DNA of 64,000 nt, from NCBI RefSeq assembly GCF_039536745.1, contig NZ_BAAAZE010000008.1, positions 1 to 64,000 of the forward strand. Reading direction: 5' to 3'. Of the stretch, positions 36,135 to 45,653 are shown one piece after another. Within the stretch, counting starts at the first letter, position 1. The number at the start of each line of letters is the position of its first letter. A model generated the notes under the pieces. The model had not been told where the DNA came from and did not search any database. It saw only the letters and a list, made by a program, of their open reading frames with translations. A program made the translations under genes and the position numbers. This DNA comes from Actimicrobium antarcticum. Lineage in GTDB: Bacteria; Pseudomonadota; Gammaproteobacteria; Burkholderiales; Burkholderiaceae_D.

Positions 36135-38183
36135 TTACGGAACGCGTGGTTTTTGCAGCAGCGCCTTCAGGTTCGCCAACCGGTCCTTCGGCGAGATGAT
36201 GTCCGCTTCGGTTGGCACGGCATCGCCTTCATCGAGTTTCATTTCCTTGATAAAGCGCGACATCTCGCAGTTCACGCTTTCGCGGGCACGCTTGCGGCGC
36301 TTGCACCAGCTCACGTGCAGCGTGCGCTGCGCCCGCGTGATGCCAACGTACATCAGGCGGCGCTCTTCTTCGATGCGCGCACCCAGCGTCTCGAACGGCG
36401 CATCGGGATCGCCCTTGTGCGGCAGGATGCCTTCTTCGACACCGATCAAAAAGACATGCGGAAATTCCAGTCCCTTGGACGCATGCAGCGTCGACATGCG
36501 CACCGCATCGGGCTCTTCGTCTTTGCCTTCGAGCATGGTCATCAGGGCCACCATCTGGGTCAATTCCAGCAGGCTTTTTTCGGGTGCTTCGCCATCTTTG
36601 CCGCCGGTGCATTTTTCTTTCAGCCAGCTAGTGAAATCGACCACGTTTTCCCATTTGCTGCGGGCCTGGCGATCATCGAAATTGTCGTACAGGTAGTGCT
36701 CGTAATTGATCGCTTTCATCATGTCGTCGAGGACTTCGGCAGCATCTTCGCCGGTGTCGGTGGCACGTTCTTCGAGCTGGCGGATGAAGTTGCCGAAGTC
36801 GCGCAGGGGCTTGAGCTGGCGATCCGGCAGCTTGGCGTCCAGCCCGCCCTTGAACACCGCCTCGAACAGCGAACATTGCCATTGGCCGGCAAAGGTACCC
36901 AGCACTTCCAGCGTCGACTGGCCGACGCCGCGCTTGGGCGTGGTCACGGCGCGGATGAAGGCCGGGTCGTCCGAACCGTTGGCGACCAAGCGCAGGTAGC
37001 TGATGATGTCCTTGATTTCGGCGCGGTCAAAATAGCTCTGGCCGCCCGACATCGTGTACGGAATGCGTTCGCGACGCAGGGCTTTTTCGAGCACGCGGGC
37101 CTGATGATTGCCACGGTACAGGATCGCGTAATCCGAGAAATTGGCACGCCGCTCGAAGCGATGCGCCGACAGCATGATGGCGACCTGGTCGGCTTCGATC
37201 TCATCGTCTTCCATGGCCATCACCTTGACCGGATCACCGAGGCCATGCTCGGACCAGAGTGCCTTGTCGAACAGTTTCGGATTGTTGGAAATGACGGCGT
37301 TGGCAGCGCTCAGGATGCGCGTGCTGGAGCGGTAATTCTGTTCCAGCTTGATGACTTTGAGATCGGGGAAATCCACCTGCAAGGTCTTCAGGTTTTCGAT
37401 GGTCGCGCCACGCCAGGCATAGATCGCCTGGTCATCATCGCCCACCGCCGTGAAGAGCGGTTTCTTGCCGATGCCGGTGACCAGCAGCTTAACCAGCTCG
37501 TACTGGCAGGTATTGGTGTCCTGGTATTCATCGACCAGCAAATACCGCAGCCGCCGCTGCCACTTGTCACGCACCGCCTCGTTACTGCGAAACAGCTCGA
37601 CCGGCAAGCGGATCAGGTCATCGAAATCGACGGCCTGATAGGCCGACAGCGTCGCGACATAACTGCGATAGATGCGCGCCGCCTCGGCTTCGTCCTCGTC
37701 GACTGCTTGCCTGATGGCGGTATCGGGATCGATCAGGCCGTTCTTCCACAATGACATGGCGTTCTGAATGCGGCGGATCAACTGCTTGTCGGTGGTGATC
37801 GCCAAGTCCTGCACCAGCGAAAAACAATCGTCGCTGTCCATGATCGAAAAGCGATCCTTCAGGCCGAGCTGGCGCGCTTCCTGACGCAGGATTTTGACGC
37901 CCAGCGAATGGAAGGTGCTGACGGTCAACTGCTTGGCCTGACGCGGTTGCTTGAGCAGTTTGGCGATGCGTTCCTGCATTTCCAGCGCGGCCTTGTTGGT
38001 GAAGGTCAGTGCAGCGATATGTTTGGGTTCGTAGCCGCAATCCTCGATCAGATGCGCGATCTTTTGCGTGATGACGCGGGTCTTGCCGGAGCCGGCACCG
38101 GCCAGCACCAGGCACGGGCCATCGAGGTAATACACCGCTTCGCGCTGCGGTGCATTCAGGCCAAACGGGGGAGTCGAAGACAT
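36135..38183 (-). CDS. rep: Rep-family ATP-dependent DNA helicase
   Basis: The 682-residue superfamily 1A helicase has motif I LAGAGSGKTRV, Ia TFTNKAA, II LVDEYQDTN, III GDDDQAIYAWRGA, IV QNYRSS, V STLHASKGLEF and VI YVGITRAQ. Its length suits Rep (E. coli Rep 673) better than UvrD. Rep moves 3' to 5' and aids replication past bound proteins. I start at ATG 38183 (MSSTPPFGLNAPQREAV); 10 more in-frame codons upstream are possible, and no strong ribosome site decides. Confidence 0.93.
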   Translation of the reverse strand: MSSTPPFGLNAPQREAVYYLDGPCLVLAGAGSGKTRVITQKIAHLIEDCGYEPKHIAALTFTNKAALEMQERIAKLLKQPRQAKQLTVSTFHSLGVKILRQEARQLGLKDRFSIMDSDDCFSLVQDLAITTDKQLIRRIQNAMSLWKNGLIDPDTAIRQAVDEDEAEAARIYRSYVATLSAYQAVDFDDLIRLPVELFRSNEAVRDKWQRRLRYLLVDEYQDTNTCQYELVKLLVTGIGKKPLFTAVGDDDQAIYAWRGATIENLKTLQVDFPDLKVIKLEQNYRSSTRILSAANAVISNNPKLFDKALWSEHGLGDPVKVMAMEDDEIEADQVAIMLSAHRFERRANFSDYAILYRGNHQARVLEKALRRERIPYTMSGGQSYFDRAEIKDIISYLRLVANGSDDPAFIRAVTTPKRGVGQSTLEVLGTFAGQWQCSLFEAVFKGGLDAKLPDRQLKPLRDFGNFIRQLEERATDTGEDAAEVLDDMMKAINYEHYLYDNFDDRQARSKWENVVDFTSWLKEKCTGGKDGEAPEKSLLELTQMVALMTMLEGKDEEPDAVRMSTLHASKGLEFPHVFLIGVEEGILPHKGDPDAPFETLGARIEEERRLMYVGITRAQRTLHVSWCKRRKRARESVNCEMSRFIKEMKLDEGDAVPTEADIISPKDRLANLKALLQKPRVP

Positions 38184-38243
38184 GGAAAAGGGGGATAGTC
38201 GGGCGAGCTGCATTGTAACGCTGCAGGCCCGACCATCCGGGGC

Positions 38244-41081
38244 TTACTTGGCGGGGACGAGCACCTTGCCATCGGCATCGCGCAGCTCGACCGGGCCAAG
38301 CCGGAGCTTGTCGAGTTGTGGTGCGATGCTGGCCTGGTCACCCACCCCGATGACGATCAGGTTCTCCGGTGTCAGATACCTGGCAGCCACGGCTTGCGCC
38401 TGTTTGCCGGTCACGGCAGCAAACCGTTTGGGCAAGCCGGCGTAGTAATCCGCGCCGAGGTCATAGACGAAAATGTTCGCTAGCGAAGCGCCAATGGCCT
38501 GGTTGTTTTCAAAGCGTCCCGGCAGTGACAGGATCTGCGAATTGCGCGCGTTGGCCAGTTCGGCCGCCCCCATCGGCTGGCGGATCATGCCACGCACTTC
38601 CTTGAAAATTTCGGCGACGGCCAGACCGGTGACATCGGTACGGATGCTGCCAGCAACTGCAAACGGTCCCGATGCGCGATGAAACGCGAAGGCCGATTTG
38701 GTGCCATAGGTATAGCCTTTTTCCTCCCGCAGATTGCTGTTGATGCGACTGGTGAACAGGCCACCGAGCGCCGCGTTCATGACCTGCAGTGCGGCGTAGT
38801 CGGGCGAGCTGCGTTGCGGTCCGAGGGTGGCGACACGCAGCGCCGTCTGCGGCGCCCCGGGCTTGTCGACCAGGATCAGTTTTGCGGTCGTCGTCTGCAC
38901 CGGACCGAATACCACCGGCTTGGGCGCAGTGCCTTTCCAGTCACCGAAACGGGCTTCGGCCAATGCCCGGACTTCGTCACGTGTGATGTCGCCGGTCACC
39001 ACCAGCGCTGCATTGCCGGGTACGTAATGCTGCTGCCAGAAAGCCTGCAAATCGGCGCGGCTGGTGGCCTTGATGGCGGTTTCGGTGCCGAGTTCGACAC
39101 TGCCGTACGGATGCTGGCTGCCATACAGCGCCGCCAGTTCGACACGGGCCGCCACGGCTGGTGCATTCTCGCGTTCCTGGCTGAGCTCACCGAGCCGGCT
39201 GCTGCGGTTGCGCTCGACTTCATCGGGTGGAAATGCCGGGTGCTGCACCAGGTCGGCCAGCACATCCAGCGATTTTGCGAAGTTGGCCTTGAGCGACATC
39301 ACTGACGCGATCGAGGCATCCGCACTCGACCCGGTGGCCATGAACGCACCCAGCTGGGCGATGTCATCGGCGATCTGCGGTGCGCTGCGGCTGCTGGTGC
39401 CCTCCTCCAGCATGTGCGCGGTAAAGCCGGACAATCCGGGACGCTCGGCCGGGTTGGCGTCCGACCCGCTGCGTACGACCAGCTGGGCCGCCACCAGCGG
39501 AAGTGCCGGGTTGCGGTTGTGGATCACAGTCAATCCGTTGGCGAGCGTGAAGGTATCGCCGGTGGGCAGGGCAAACGGTTTGAGTACCTGGCCTTTCGGT
39601 ACCTGCCGACGCCACGGCTCGTCCTGATTCAGCGACGTGCGCTTTGCGACCGCGGTTTTCAGCACCGGCGGGGTGGCAACTTCCGGTCCGAGCTGCTTCG
39701 GTCCGGGCACGCCATGCACGACCACGCGCGCATTCGGTGCCAGTTGCGCTGCCAGCACGCGCTTGACGTCGGCGGCTGTTACCTGGCGATAGCGTTCGAT
39801 ATCCTTCGGCAGATAACCCGGATCACCGAGGTACTGGTTGTACTGGTTGAGCTGGTTGGCCAGGCCTTCGCCACCGACTTTTTCGATGCGGGTCAGCATC
39901 GCGGTTTCGATGGTGTTGCGGGCCCGTTCGACTTCCTTGTCATCGGGGCCGTCCTGGCGCAGTTTCTGCAGTTGCTCATCGATTGCAGCTTCAATTTCAG
40001 CAGCATCGTGGCCGGGACGCGCCGTCACCGAAACCATGAACATCGAGGTCAGCGCGTTCGAACCCTGTGCTGCGCTGACTTCCTGTGCGATCTGTTTTTC
40101 GTAGACCAGCGACTTGTAGAGCCGACTGGATTTTCCGCCACCGAGGATCTGCCCGGCGATGGCCAGTTCGGCATCGCCGGGCTGGTAGGCCGGCGACGTC
40201 AGCCACGCCATGTAAACGCGCGGCAACTCGACCCGGTCCGTGACGACGGCACGCCGCTCGGTGGTAATGGGCGGCGTCACGACGGCAATTTTCGGCAGCG
40301 CAGGGCCGCGCTTGAAGGTGCCAAAATATTTCGCCACCAGCGCTTTGGTGCGCACCTTGTCGATGTCGCCGACGATGACCAGGCTGGCGTTATTGGGCCG
40401 GTAGTAGCGGGTAAAAAAGTCCTTGATGTCTCCCAGTTTGGCGGACTGAATGTCGGCATGCGAACCGATGATGCTGGCGTAATACGGATGGGTCTTCGGG
40501 AACAACTGGTGGAACAGGGCTTCTTCGACGATGCCGTACGGTGTGTTCTCGGTACTTTGGCGGCGCTCATTGCGCACCACGTCGATCTGGTTGGTCAGCG
40601 CGGTCTGGTCCAGCACGTCGAGCAGATAGCCCATCCGGTCGGCGTGCACCCAGAGCGCCAGCTCAAGCTGGTTCGACGGCACGGTGTCGAAATAATTGGT
40701 GCGGTCGAAATCGGTACTGCCATTCGAATCGGTGGCGCCGGCGCCTTCCAGCAATTTATCGGCCATGCCGCGTGGTACATGCTTCGAGGCGGCAAACATC
40801 ATGTGTTCGAACAGATGGGCAAAGCCGGTCAGGCCGGGCGCTTCGTTGGCCGGCCCGACGTGATACCAGAGGTTCACGGCGGTTAGCGGCAGCCGGTGAT
40901 TTTCGACCAGGATCACGTCGAGCCCGTTGGGCAGCGTGTATTTTTCAAACGGGACATTGGGTAATGGCGCGTTGGCCGTGACCGCAGTCACCGCAGATTC
41001 TGCCGCCAGCACCGGTGGTACCAGTGCGGCATTCAGGGTCAGCAATAAGGCAGGTAATGCCAACAGCTTCGTGGTCTTCAT
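38244..41081 (-). CDS. Exported M16-family zinc peptidase (two-domain)
   Basis: The 945-residue protein has a signal peptide (ending PPVLAAES near 28) and two consecutive M16 halves. The N-terminal half has the inverted zinc motif HLFEH (HxxEH) in LTGFAHLFEHMMF and a downstream Glu in VVRNERRQ. The second half (ALPTGDTFTLANGLTVIHNRNPALPLVAAQLVVRSGSD) is the inactive partner (no HxxEH). Family M16 enzymes (pitrilysin/insulinase types) digest short peptides in a closed chamber. It is transcribed alone. Confidence 0.92.
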   Translation of the reverse strand: MKTTKLLALPALLLTLNAALVPPVLAAESAVTAVTANAPLPNVPFEKYTLPNGLDVILVENHRLPLTAVNLWYHVGPANEAPGLTGFAHLFEHMMFAASKHVPRGMADKLLEGAGATDSNGSTDFDRTNYFDTVPSNQLELALWVHADRMGYLLDVLDQTALTNQIDVVRNERRQSTENTPYGIVEEALFHQLFPKTHPYYASIIGSHADIQSAKLGDIKDFFTRYYRPNNASLVIVGDIDKVRTKALVAKYFGTFKRGPALPKIAVVTPPITTERRAVVTDRVELPRVYMAWLTSPAYQPGDAELAIAGQILGGGKSSRLYKSLVYEKQIAQEVSAAQGSNALTSMFMVSVTARPGHDAAEIEAAIDEQLQKLRQDGPDDKEVERARNTIETAMLTRIEKVGGEGLANQLNQYNQYLGDPGYLPKDIERYRQVTAADVKRVLAAQLAPNARVVVHGVPGPKQLGPEVATPPVLKTAVAKRTSLNQDEPWRRQVPKGQVLKPFALPTGDTFTLANGLTVIHNRNPALPLVAAQLVVRSGSDANPAERPGLSGFTAHMLEEGTSSRSAPQIADDIAQLGAFMATGSSADASIASVMSLKANFAKSLDVLADLVQHPAFPPDEVERNRSSRLGELSQERENAPAVAARVELAALYGSQHPYGSVELGTETAIKATSRADLQAFWQQHYVPGNAALVVTGDITRDEVRALAEARFGDWKGTAPKPVVFGPVQTTTAKLILVDKPGAPQTALRVATLGPQRSSPDYAALQVMNAALGGLFTSRINSNLREEKGYTYGTKSAFAFHRASGPFAVAGSIRTDVTGLAVAEIFKEVRGMIRQPMGAAELANARNSQILSLPGRFENNQAIGASLANIFVYDLGADYYAGLPKRFAAVTGKQAQAVAARYLTPENLIVIGVGDQASIAPQLDKLRLGPVELRDADGKVLVPAK

Positions 41082-41281
41082 CCATCTCTCCGGGTGTGGT
41101 TGGCAGGCGTTACAACGTCTGAATTACAACGCGTGATTATGCCTGCATCACCACAAGTACCGTATTCGGTAAAGCATTCGTCGAGACCACTAATGACCGG
41201 GATGGACAAATACTTTGCGGGATGCGGTATGCACGTTGGCGAGCCTGTTTGCACAGGCTTTCTGCCAACGTATCAATGCAT

Positions 41282-41941
41282 TCAGGAAGGCGTGCCAAAT
41301 TCCATGGTCCAGTAATACTTGTAGGCGCCGGCATCGTTACGCGTGCACGAGACACCCACTTCGACGGCAGAGGGTCCCATCAGCGCAGCGCAATGCGAGG
41401 GACTGTCGAGCCAGCTTTGCATGGCCTGGCTGACCGAGGTTTGCCCGGCAGCGATATTCTCGGCCCACACGCGCCAGCTATAACCGGCTCTGGTCATACG
41501 TTCACCACCTTTGCTGCCATCACTGCCGGTGTGCGAAAAATAATTTCTGGCGGCCATATCGGCCGAATGCAGCGCGGCGGCTGCCAGCAATTTATCGTTC
41601 CAGCTGAGCGCAGCGACTGCGGCATAGCCGGTACCGCCGCAGGAGCGACCGGAAGCACGGACCTGATTGATGCGGCTCATCAGTTCCTGCTGAAAATTGG
41701 GTAAGCCACAGGTTTGTGACGTGGAGGTTGCGGTTGGGGTTGGGGCTGGTGTCGGTGTCGATGCAACGGCAGGCGGCGGCGGAGCCTTCGCCACGGGAGC
41801 TGGAGCAGGCGGGGCCGGCGTAGGGGCCGGCGTCGGTGTACTGGTTCCCTGTCGGAACGGACTGCTGAAACCAGTATCGTTACCGCAGGCGACGAGGGTG
41901 CATGACAAAAGCAGGGCGGAAGAACAAGCAAGATAATTCAC
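41282..41941 (-). CDS. CAP/SCP-domain lipoprotein
   Basis: From GTG 41941 (preceded by GGAG) the product is 219 residues with a lipoprotein signal (CTLVAC), a Pro/Thr/Ala linker (about 30-75), then a CAP domain: LMSRINQVRASGRSCGG, LSWNDKLLAAAALHSADMAARNYFSHTG, AENIAAGQTSVSQAMQSWLDSPSHCAALM. The conserved His and Glu of the CAP cavity are present. Bacterial CAP proteins are extracellular with mostly unknown roles. An ATG-initiated frame further upstream lacks a signal peptide and was rejected. Confidence 0.85.
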   Translation of the reverse strand: MNYLACSSALLLSCTLVACGNDTGFSSPFRQGTSTPTPAPTPAPPAPAPVAKAPPPPAVASTPTPAPTPTATSTSQTCGLPNFQQELMSRINQVRASGRSCGGTGYAAVAALSWNDKLLAAAALHSADMAARNYFSHTGSDGSKGGERMTRAGYSWRVWAENIAAGQTSVSQAMQSWLDSPSHCAALMGPSAVEVGVSCTRNDAGAYKYYWTMEFGTPS

Positions 41942-42389
41942 GTGAAGAACTCCAGTGTTGTGTGTAAATATGCCTCCGGCGACCGCGCTGGATCGGTGAA
42001 GACGCGACGTGCTGATAGATGGATTACGGATTTGGTGCCCGGACTGTGACAGCACCAAGCGGGACGGTTTGATCGAACCCGAGGATCAAGACAGAGTTTT
42101 TTTGGTGAAAGTTCCGGGAAAAATGTGGATTTGCGGCAAGTATTCGTTAATTGCATGAACAGTAATAGCCACCCGATAAGTTACCTGCGCAAGTAACTTT
42201 CAACCTCTACAACTTTTCGGGGTGCGGTGCACCATTCGTGGCGCGAGATGGGTTTTTCCTAACGTCATCTGTCGATGCCGCTCAGGCCAGTAGTCACGGG
42301 TCATGTGTTCGCAAGCAAGTTGTTGCAAAGCCGTCTACGGGGATTAAAATCGTCGCCTGTTTTTTATGTCGAAAGAAATTACAAATTGT
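41942..42389. other. Intergenic region between divergent genes
   Basis: About 450 bp with divergent promoters presumed. A 7-bp inverted repeat (AAGTTAC / GTAACTT, 42178-42199) could be an operator; it lacks a T-run. No gene is supported. Confidence 0.4.
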
Positions 42390-42860
42390 ATGAAGTTCAA
42401 CCACTTGATCCAAATCAATGATCCGCTACTTCCCTTGGTGGATGCGCTAACGCGCAACCAACTATGGCAAGGATTGGTTTTGCGTGCGCAAGAACCCGCC
42501 TTGTTCGTTCCGTATCTGGACGGCTGCACAATCAGTGCTGTGTCCGGCACCGGATTTACGCGAACATTGCGATACGGCGACCTTGAAATTCTCGATCTGG
42601 TCACGCTGACCCCCGAGCACACGGTGCTCTACGCCATTCCCGAGCAAAAAGATATTGCGCCGTCATCGCTGACAATGACGATCGAGGAACCCCAACCGGA
42701 TCTGTTCTTCGTCCGGTTTGCGTATGAAGACACGCATGCCGAAGCAGCCGGGTCGGTTGATGCGTTCTACAACGAGTTTCGTCTGTCAGCCTACGAAGAA
42801 GCCGATATCGATACGATCCGCCTGATCCGGCAAATGGCACAGGAAGGCAAGCTGGGCTGA
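42390..42860 (+). CDS. DUF1857 / SRPBCC family protein
   Basis: The 156-residue product (ATG 42390, MKFNHLIQINDPLLPLVDALTRNQLWQGLVLRAQEP) matches DUF1857, a START-like ligand-binding fold, with the typical SLTMTIEEPQPDLFFVRFAYE. No signal peptide is present. The upstream in-frame ATG at 42366 is possible but adds 8 atypical residues. The ligand and function are unknown. Confidence 0.88.
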   Translation: MKFNHLIQINDPLLPLVDALTRNQLWQGLVLRAQEPALFVPYLDGCTISAVSGTGFTRTLRYGDLEILDLVTLTPEHTVLYAIPEQKDIAPSSLTMTIEEPQPDLFFVRFAYEDTHAEAAGSVDAFYNEFRLSAYEEADIDTIRLIRQMAQEGKLG

Positions 42861-42876
42861 TCGGCAGCGAACCCGG

Positions 42877-44916
42877 TCAGATATCGACGGGATCGATTTC
42901 AACCGACCAGCGCGCCCGCGTCTTGATCTGGCGTAACGCGGCAATCCAGACCGACAGGTATGCCTGTAACGCAGGACGTGACGGGCATTCAACGAGCAGC
43001 TGCGCCCGGTCGACATTGGCGACCCGCGTCATGGTCATCGGAATCGGGTCGTTGATGATGATGCCGCTCTGCGTCACGGCGGCGGCGGCGGTGTGCAGGA
43101 ACTCCAGGGCGATGCTCAGTTCGCGCGCTTCGGCCCGCAGCAAGGCCTGGAAAATAAACGGCGGCAAGCCGGCCTGCCGTCGCTCTGCCAATAACTCGTT
43201 GGCAAAACGGTCGTAGTTGTGCGCGATGATCGCGGCATACAGCGGATGTTGCGGATAGCGCGTCTGGATCAGCACCTCGCTGGCGCTGCCCCCCTCCTTT
43301 TGCGCGACCCGCCCCGCCCGTCCCGCCACCTGCATCAATTGAGCAAACAACCGTTCGCTGGCGCGGTAATCCTGCGAAAACAGCGCGGTATCCGGGTTCA
43401 GAATGCCGACCAGTGTCAGATTCTGGAAGTCATGGCCTTTGGCAACCATCTGGGTGCCGATCAGGATATCGACATCGCCGCGATGCACGCTGTCGAATGC
43501 CGCCTGAGCGCTGCCCTTGCGGCGGGTCGAATCGGCATCGATACGCAACAGGCGCGCAGTCGGCAGCAGGCTTTGCAAACCCTCTTCGACCCGCTGCGTA
43601 CCGCGTCCCAGCGGCTGGATATCGACATTGCCGCAAGTCGGACAGGCTTTCGGAATACGGTGCTCCAGCCCGCAGTGATGGCAGCGCAGCCGATGGTCGG
43701 GTTTGTGCAGGACCATGAAGGCCGTACAACGCGTGCAATTGCTGATCCAGCCGCATGCGTCGCACGCCAGCACGGGTGCATAGCCCCGTCGGTTCAGGAA
43801 CAGCAGGGATTGCTCGCCGCGGTCGAGACGCAGCTTCAGCGCCGCCAGCAGGGTCGACGTGATGCCTTCAAATGGTTTGTCGTGTTCCATGTTGATGAGC
43901 CGAACCGTCGGCAGTACCGCGTCGCGCACGGCCCGTTCACGCAGATCGAGCTGGCGATAGCGTCCTGACTGGGCGTGATGCCAGGTTTCCAGCGACGGCG
44001 TTGCCGAACCCAATACCAGCGGAATCGCTAGCTGGCGTGCGCGCCAGACCGCCAGGTCACGCGCTGAATAGCGCAATCCCTCCTGTTGCTTGTACGAAGG
44101 ATCATGTTCCTCATCAATGATGATTAGCTTCAGGTGCGGCAGCGACGCCAGCAATGCCAGGCGTGTACCGAGAATGATGCGGGCGTGGCCCAGATGCGCG
44201 GCCAGCCAGTTGCCCAGCCGCTCGCCTTCGGCCAGACCGCTGTGCAGCGTCGCCACCATCACGTTCGGGAAACGTGCCCGGATATTGCCTTCCAGCTGCG
44301 GCGTCAGGTTGATCTCGGGCACCATGATCAGGATCTGCGCCGGGTTGTCGTGGTTGTTGGCCTGACTGAGGATGGTGGCGGCCGCATGCAAATACACTTC
44401 GGTCTTGCCACTGCCGGTGACGCCATACAGCAAATGCGGCGCGAAACCGGTAGCCCCGGCAATCGCGTCGGCAGCATCCTGCTGGGCTGGATTGAGCGCG
44501 GGGACGTTCGCCGGCGTGGCGTTGTGCGCTTCGCGTGGCTTGTTGAGTTTTTTGAGGGCGCGATCCAGCGAGACGGTTTTCAGCCCGCGCAGGTTTTTTG
44601 GCAGCGCCGGAATAACCACCTCGCCCAGCGGTCGATGATAGTAATCGGCAGCAAACCGGCACAGCGCGAGCCACTCGCGACTCAGCGGCGGCAACTGTCG
44701 ATGTACCGCCAGCGCATTTTTCAGTTTGTCCGCGGGGACGTCGGTCTGATCACCGATACCGACAATCATCCCGGCCACTTCACGCCGCCCAAACGGGACG
44801 ATGGCAAGTTGCCCAACCTGTGGCAACACATCCGCGCCCGGAGCGCCCTCCCAGCGGTAATCAAAACAAAAGTCGAGTGGCGCATCAAGCGCTACTTGCA
44901 GAATGAATTCCTTCAC
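42877..44916 (-). CDS. priA: Primosomal replication protein N' (helicase)
   Basis: The 679-residue protein has the N-terminal 3'-DNA-binding domain, Walker A GVTGSGKTEVY, DEEH box IIIDEEHDPSYKQ, and two zinc-binding cysteine sets (LACDACGWISNCTRCTAF; CHHCGLEHRIPKACPTCG), all PriA hallmarks. It rebuilds the primosome at stalled or repaired forks away from oriC. Its start lies directly beside the DnaA-box region at 44.93-45.60 kb. Confidence 0.97.
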   Translation of the reverse strand: MKEFILQVALDAPLDFCFDYRWEGAPGADVLPQVGQLAIVPFGRREVAGMIVGIGDQTDVPADKLKNALAVHRQLPPLSREWLALCRFAADYYHRPLGEVVIPALPKNLRGLKTVSLDRALKKLNKPREAHNATPANVPALNPAQQDAADAIAGATGFAPHLLYGVTGSGKTEVYLHAAATILSQANNHDNPAQILIMVPEINLTPQLEGNIRARFPNVMVATLHSGLAEGERLGNWLAAHLGHARIILGTRLALLASLPHLKLIIIDEEHDPSYKQQEGLRYSARDLAVWRARQLAIPLVLGSATPSLETWHHAQSGRYRQLDLRERAVRDAVLPTVRLINMEHDKPFEGITSTLLAALKLRLDRGEQSLLFLNRRGYAPVLACDACGWISNCTRCTAFMVLHKPDHRLRCHHCGLEHRIPKACPTCGNVDIQPLGRGTQRVEEGLQSLLPTARLLRIDADSTRRKGSAQAAFDSVHRGDVDILIGTQMVAKGHDFQNLTLVGILNPDTALFSQDYRASERLFAQLMQVAGRAGRVAQKEGGSASEVLIQTRYPQHPLYAAIIAHNYDRFANELLAERRQAGLPPFIFQALLRAEARELSIALEFLHTAAAAVTQSGIIINDPIPMTMTRVANVDRAQLLVECPSRPALQAYLSVWIAALRQIKTRARWSVEIDPVDI

Positions 44917-44954
44917 GACTTAAGGTGAAGCATGAAGAATTTGGCTAACTATCG

Positions 44955-45184
44955 GTTTCATAAGCATTTTTATTAATATCCACAGTGTCTGTGGATAACT
45001 TTGTGGATAACGGCCTCTTGATAGCCTGCCAAGCCAGCATCCATGCGGGTTCGTAGCAAATGCTTAAAAGAAAAGCAAAAATAAAACTGTTTAAAATCAA
45101 TACATTGGAATTTGAGGCTCTCATATTTAAACAAATTTAAAACAAAATCTTGCCTAGCAACGCAAGGTTTATTTTGTGAATAAG
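44955..45184 (+). repeat. DnaA-box module, copy 1
   Basis: The core GTTTCATAAGCATTTT ... TCTGTGGATAACTTTGTGGATAA (44955-45010) matches copy 2 at an offset of exactly 409 bp, as does the distal TTTTGTGAATAAG (45172-45184). Between them lie A/T-rich blocks (45061-45160) only partly alike. Conservation of the boxes against divergence of the filler argues for selection on the boxes. Confidence 0.85.
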
Positions 45185-45363
45185 TAAAAATATCCGGAAT
45201 ATTTCGTGTTGACTTTTTGTTTCTTTATCTCAATTGATGGTGACATTCCCAGTCATATCGAGGAGCGGAAAAAACAAGTTGTGTCAACACCGCCGCTAGC
45301 GAAAAGCAATCCCCACCGATCTCCATACCTCATGTAAAGCTTGAAGAACGCACGTAACCCACC

Positions 45364-45593
45364 GTTTCATAAGCACTTTTGCTGCTATCCACAATATCTG
45401 TGGATAACTTTGTGGACAAGTAAGGCTTGACAGGTCTCCAGCCCAATGCGGACGCGGGGTTTGACAAATTGCTGATTACAGAAGCAAAAAAAATGTCTTT
45501 ATAAATCAATGACTTGGAAAATATAATTTGGATAAAAAAAATTTTCAAAAAAATTTTTGTATTCGATGAAGCAACACTATTTTTGTGAATAAG
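45364..45593 (+). repeat. DnaA-box module, copy 2
   Basis: GTTTCATAAGCACTTTT ... TCTGTGGATAACTTTGTGGACAA (45364-45419) and TTTTGTGAATAAG (45581-45593) repeat copy 1 at 409 bp. The A/T-rich stretch at 45481-45560 is more extreme than in copy 1 (almost pure A/T at 45530-45560) and is the better candidate for an unwinding element. Confidence 0.85.
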
Positions 45594-45653
45594 ATTGAAA
45601 ATCTGCCCGAACTATGCTGCACCGCAGATAGCTTTTGCGGGCAAACAGAGTAG

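Larger units (their letters stand above)
44930..45600. other. oriC: Candidate chromosomal replication origin (oriC) region
   Basis: The 737-bp gap between priA and hemE (44917-45653) has no gene but has two DnaA-box clusters, each followed by A/T-rich DNA. Eight 9-mers match or nearly match TTATCCACA: 44976-44984 and 45385-45393 (1 mismatch); 44990-44998, 45002-45010 and 45399-45407 (perfect, reverse); 45411-45419 (1 mismatch); 45175-45183 and 45584-45592 (TTATTCACA). Box order, orientation and spacing are identical in the two sets. Linkage to hemE recalls the Caulobacter origin, and parAB/parS lie 14-18 kb away. Against it: genes at 45.7-63.4 kb are transcribed towards it, and many bacteria place oriC upstream of mnmG. 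Confidence 0.65.

Noticed and set aside
36048..37754. 568-codon plus-strand frame
   Set aside because: Shadow of rep on the opposite strand, with high-GC third-position effects and no recognisable motif.
39414..40886. 490-codon plus-strand frame
   Set aside because: Antisense to the M16 peptidase, which has the zinc motif and a signal peptide.
45330..45548. 72-codon minus-strand frame in the DnaA-box region
   Set aside because: A/T-rich chance frame across DnaA boxes with no ribosome site.
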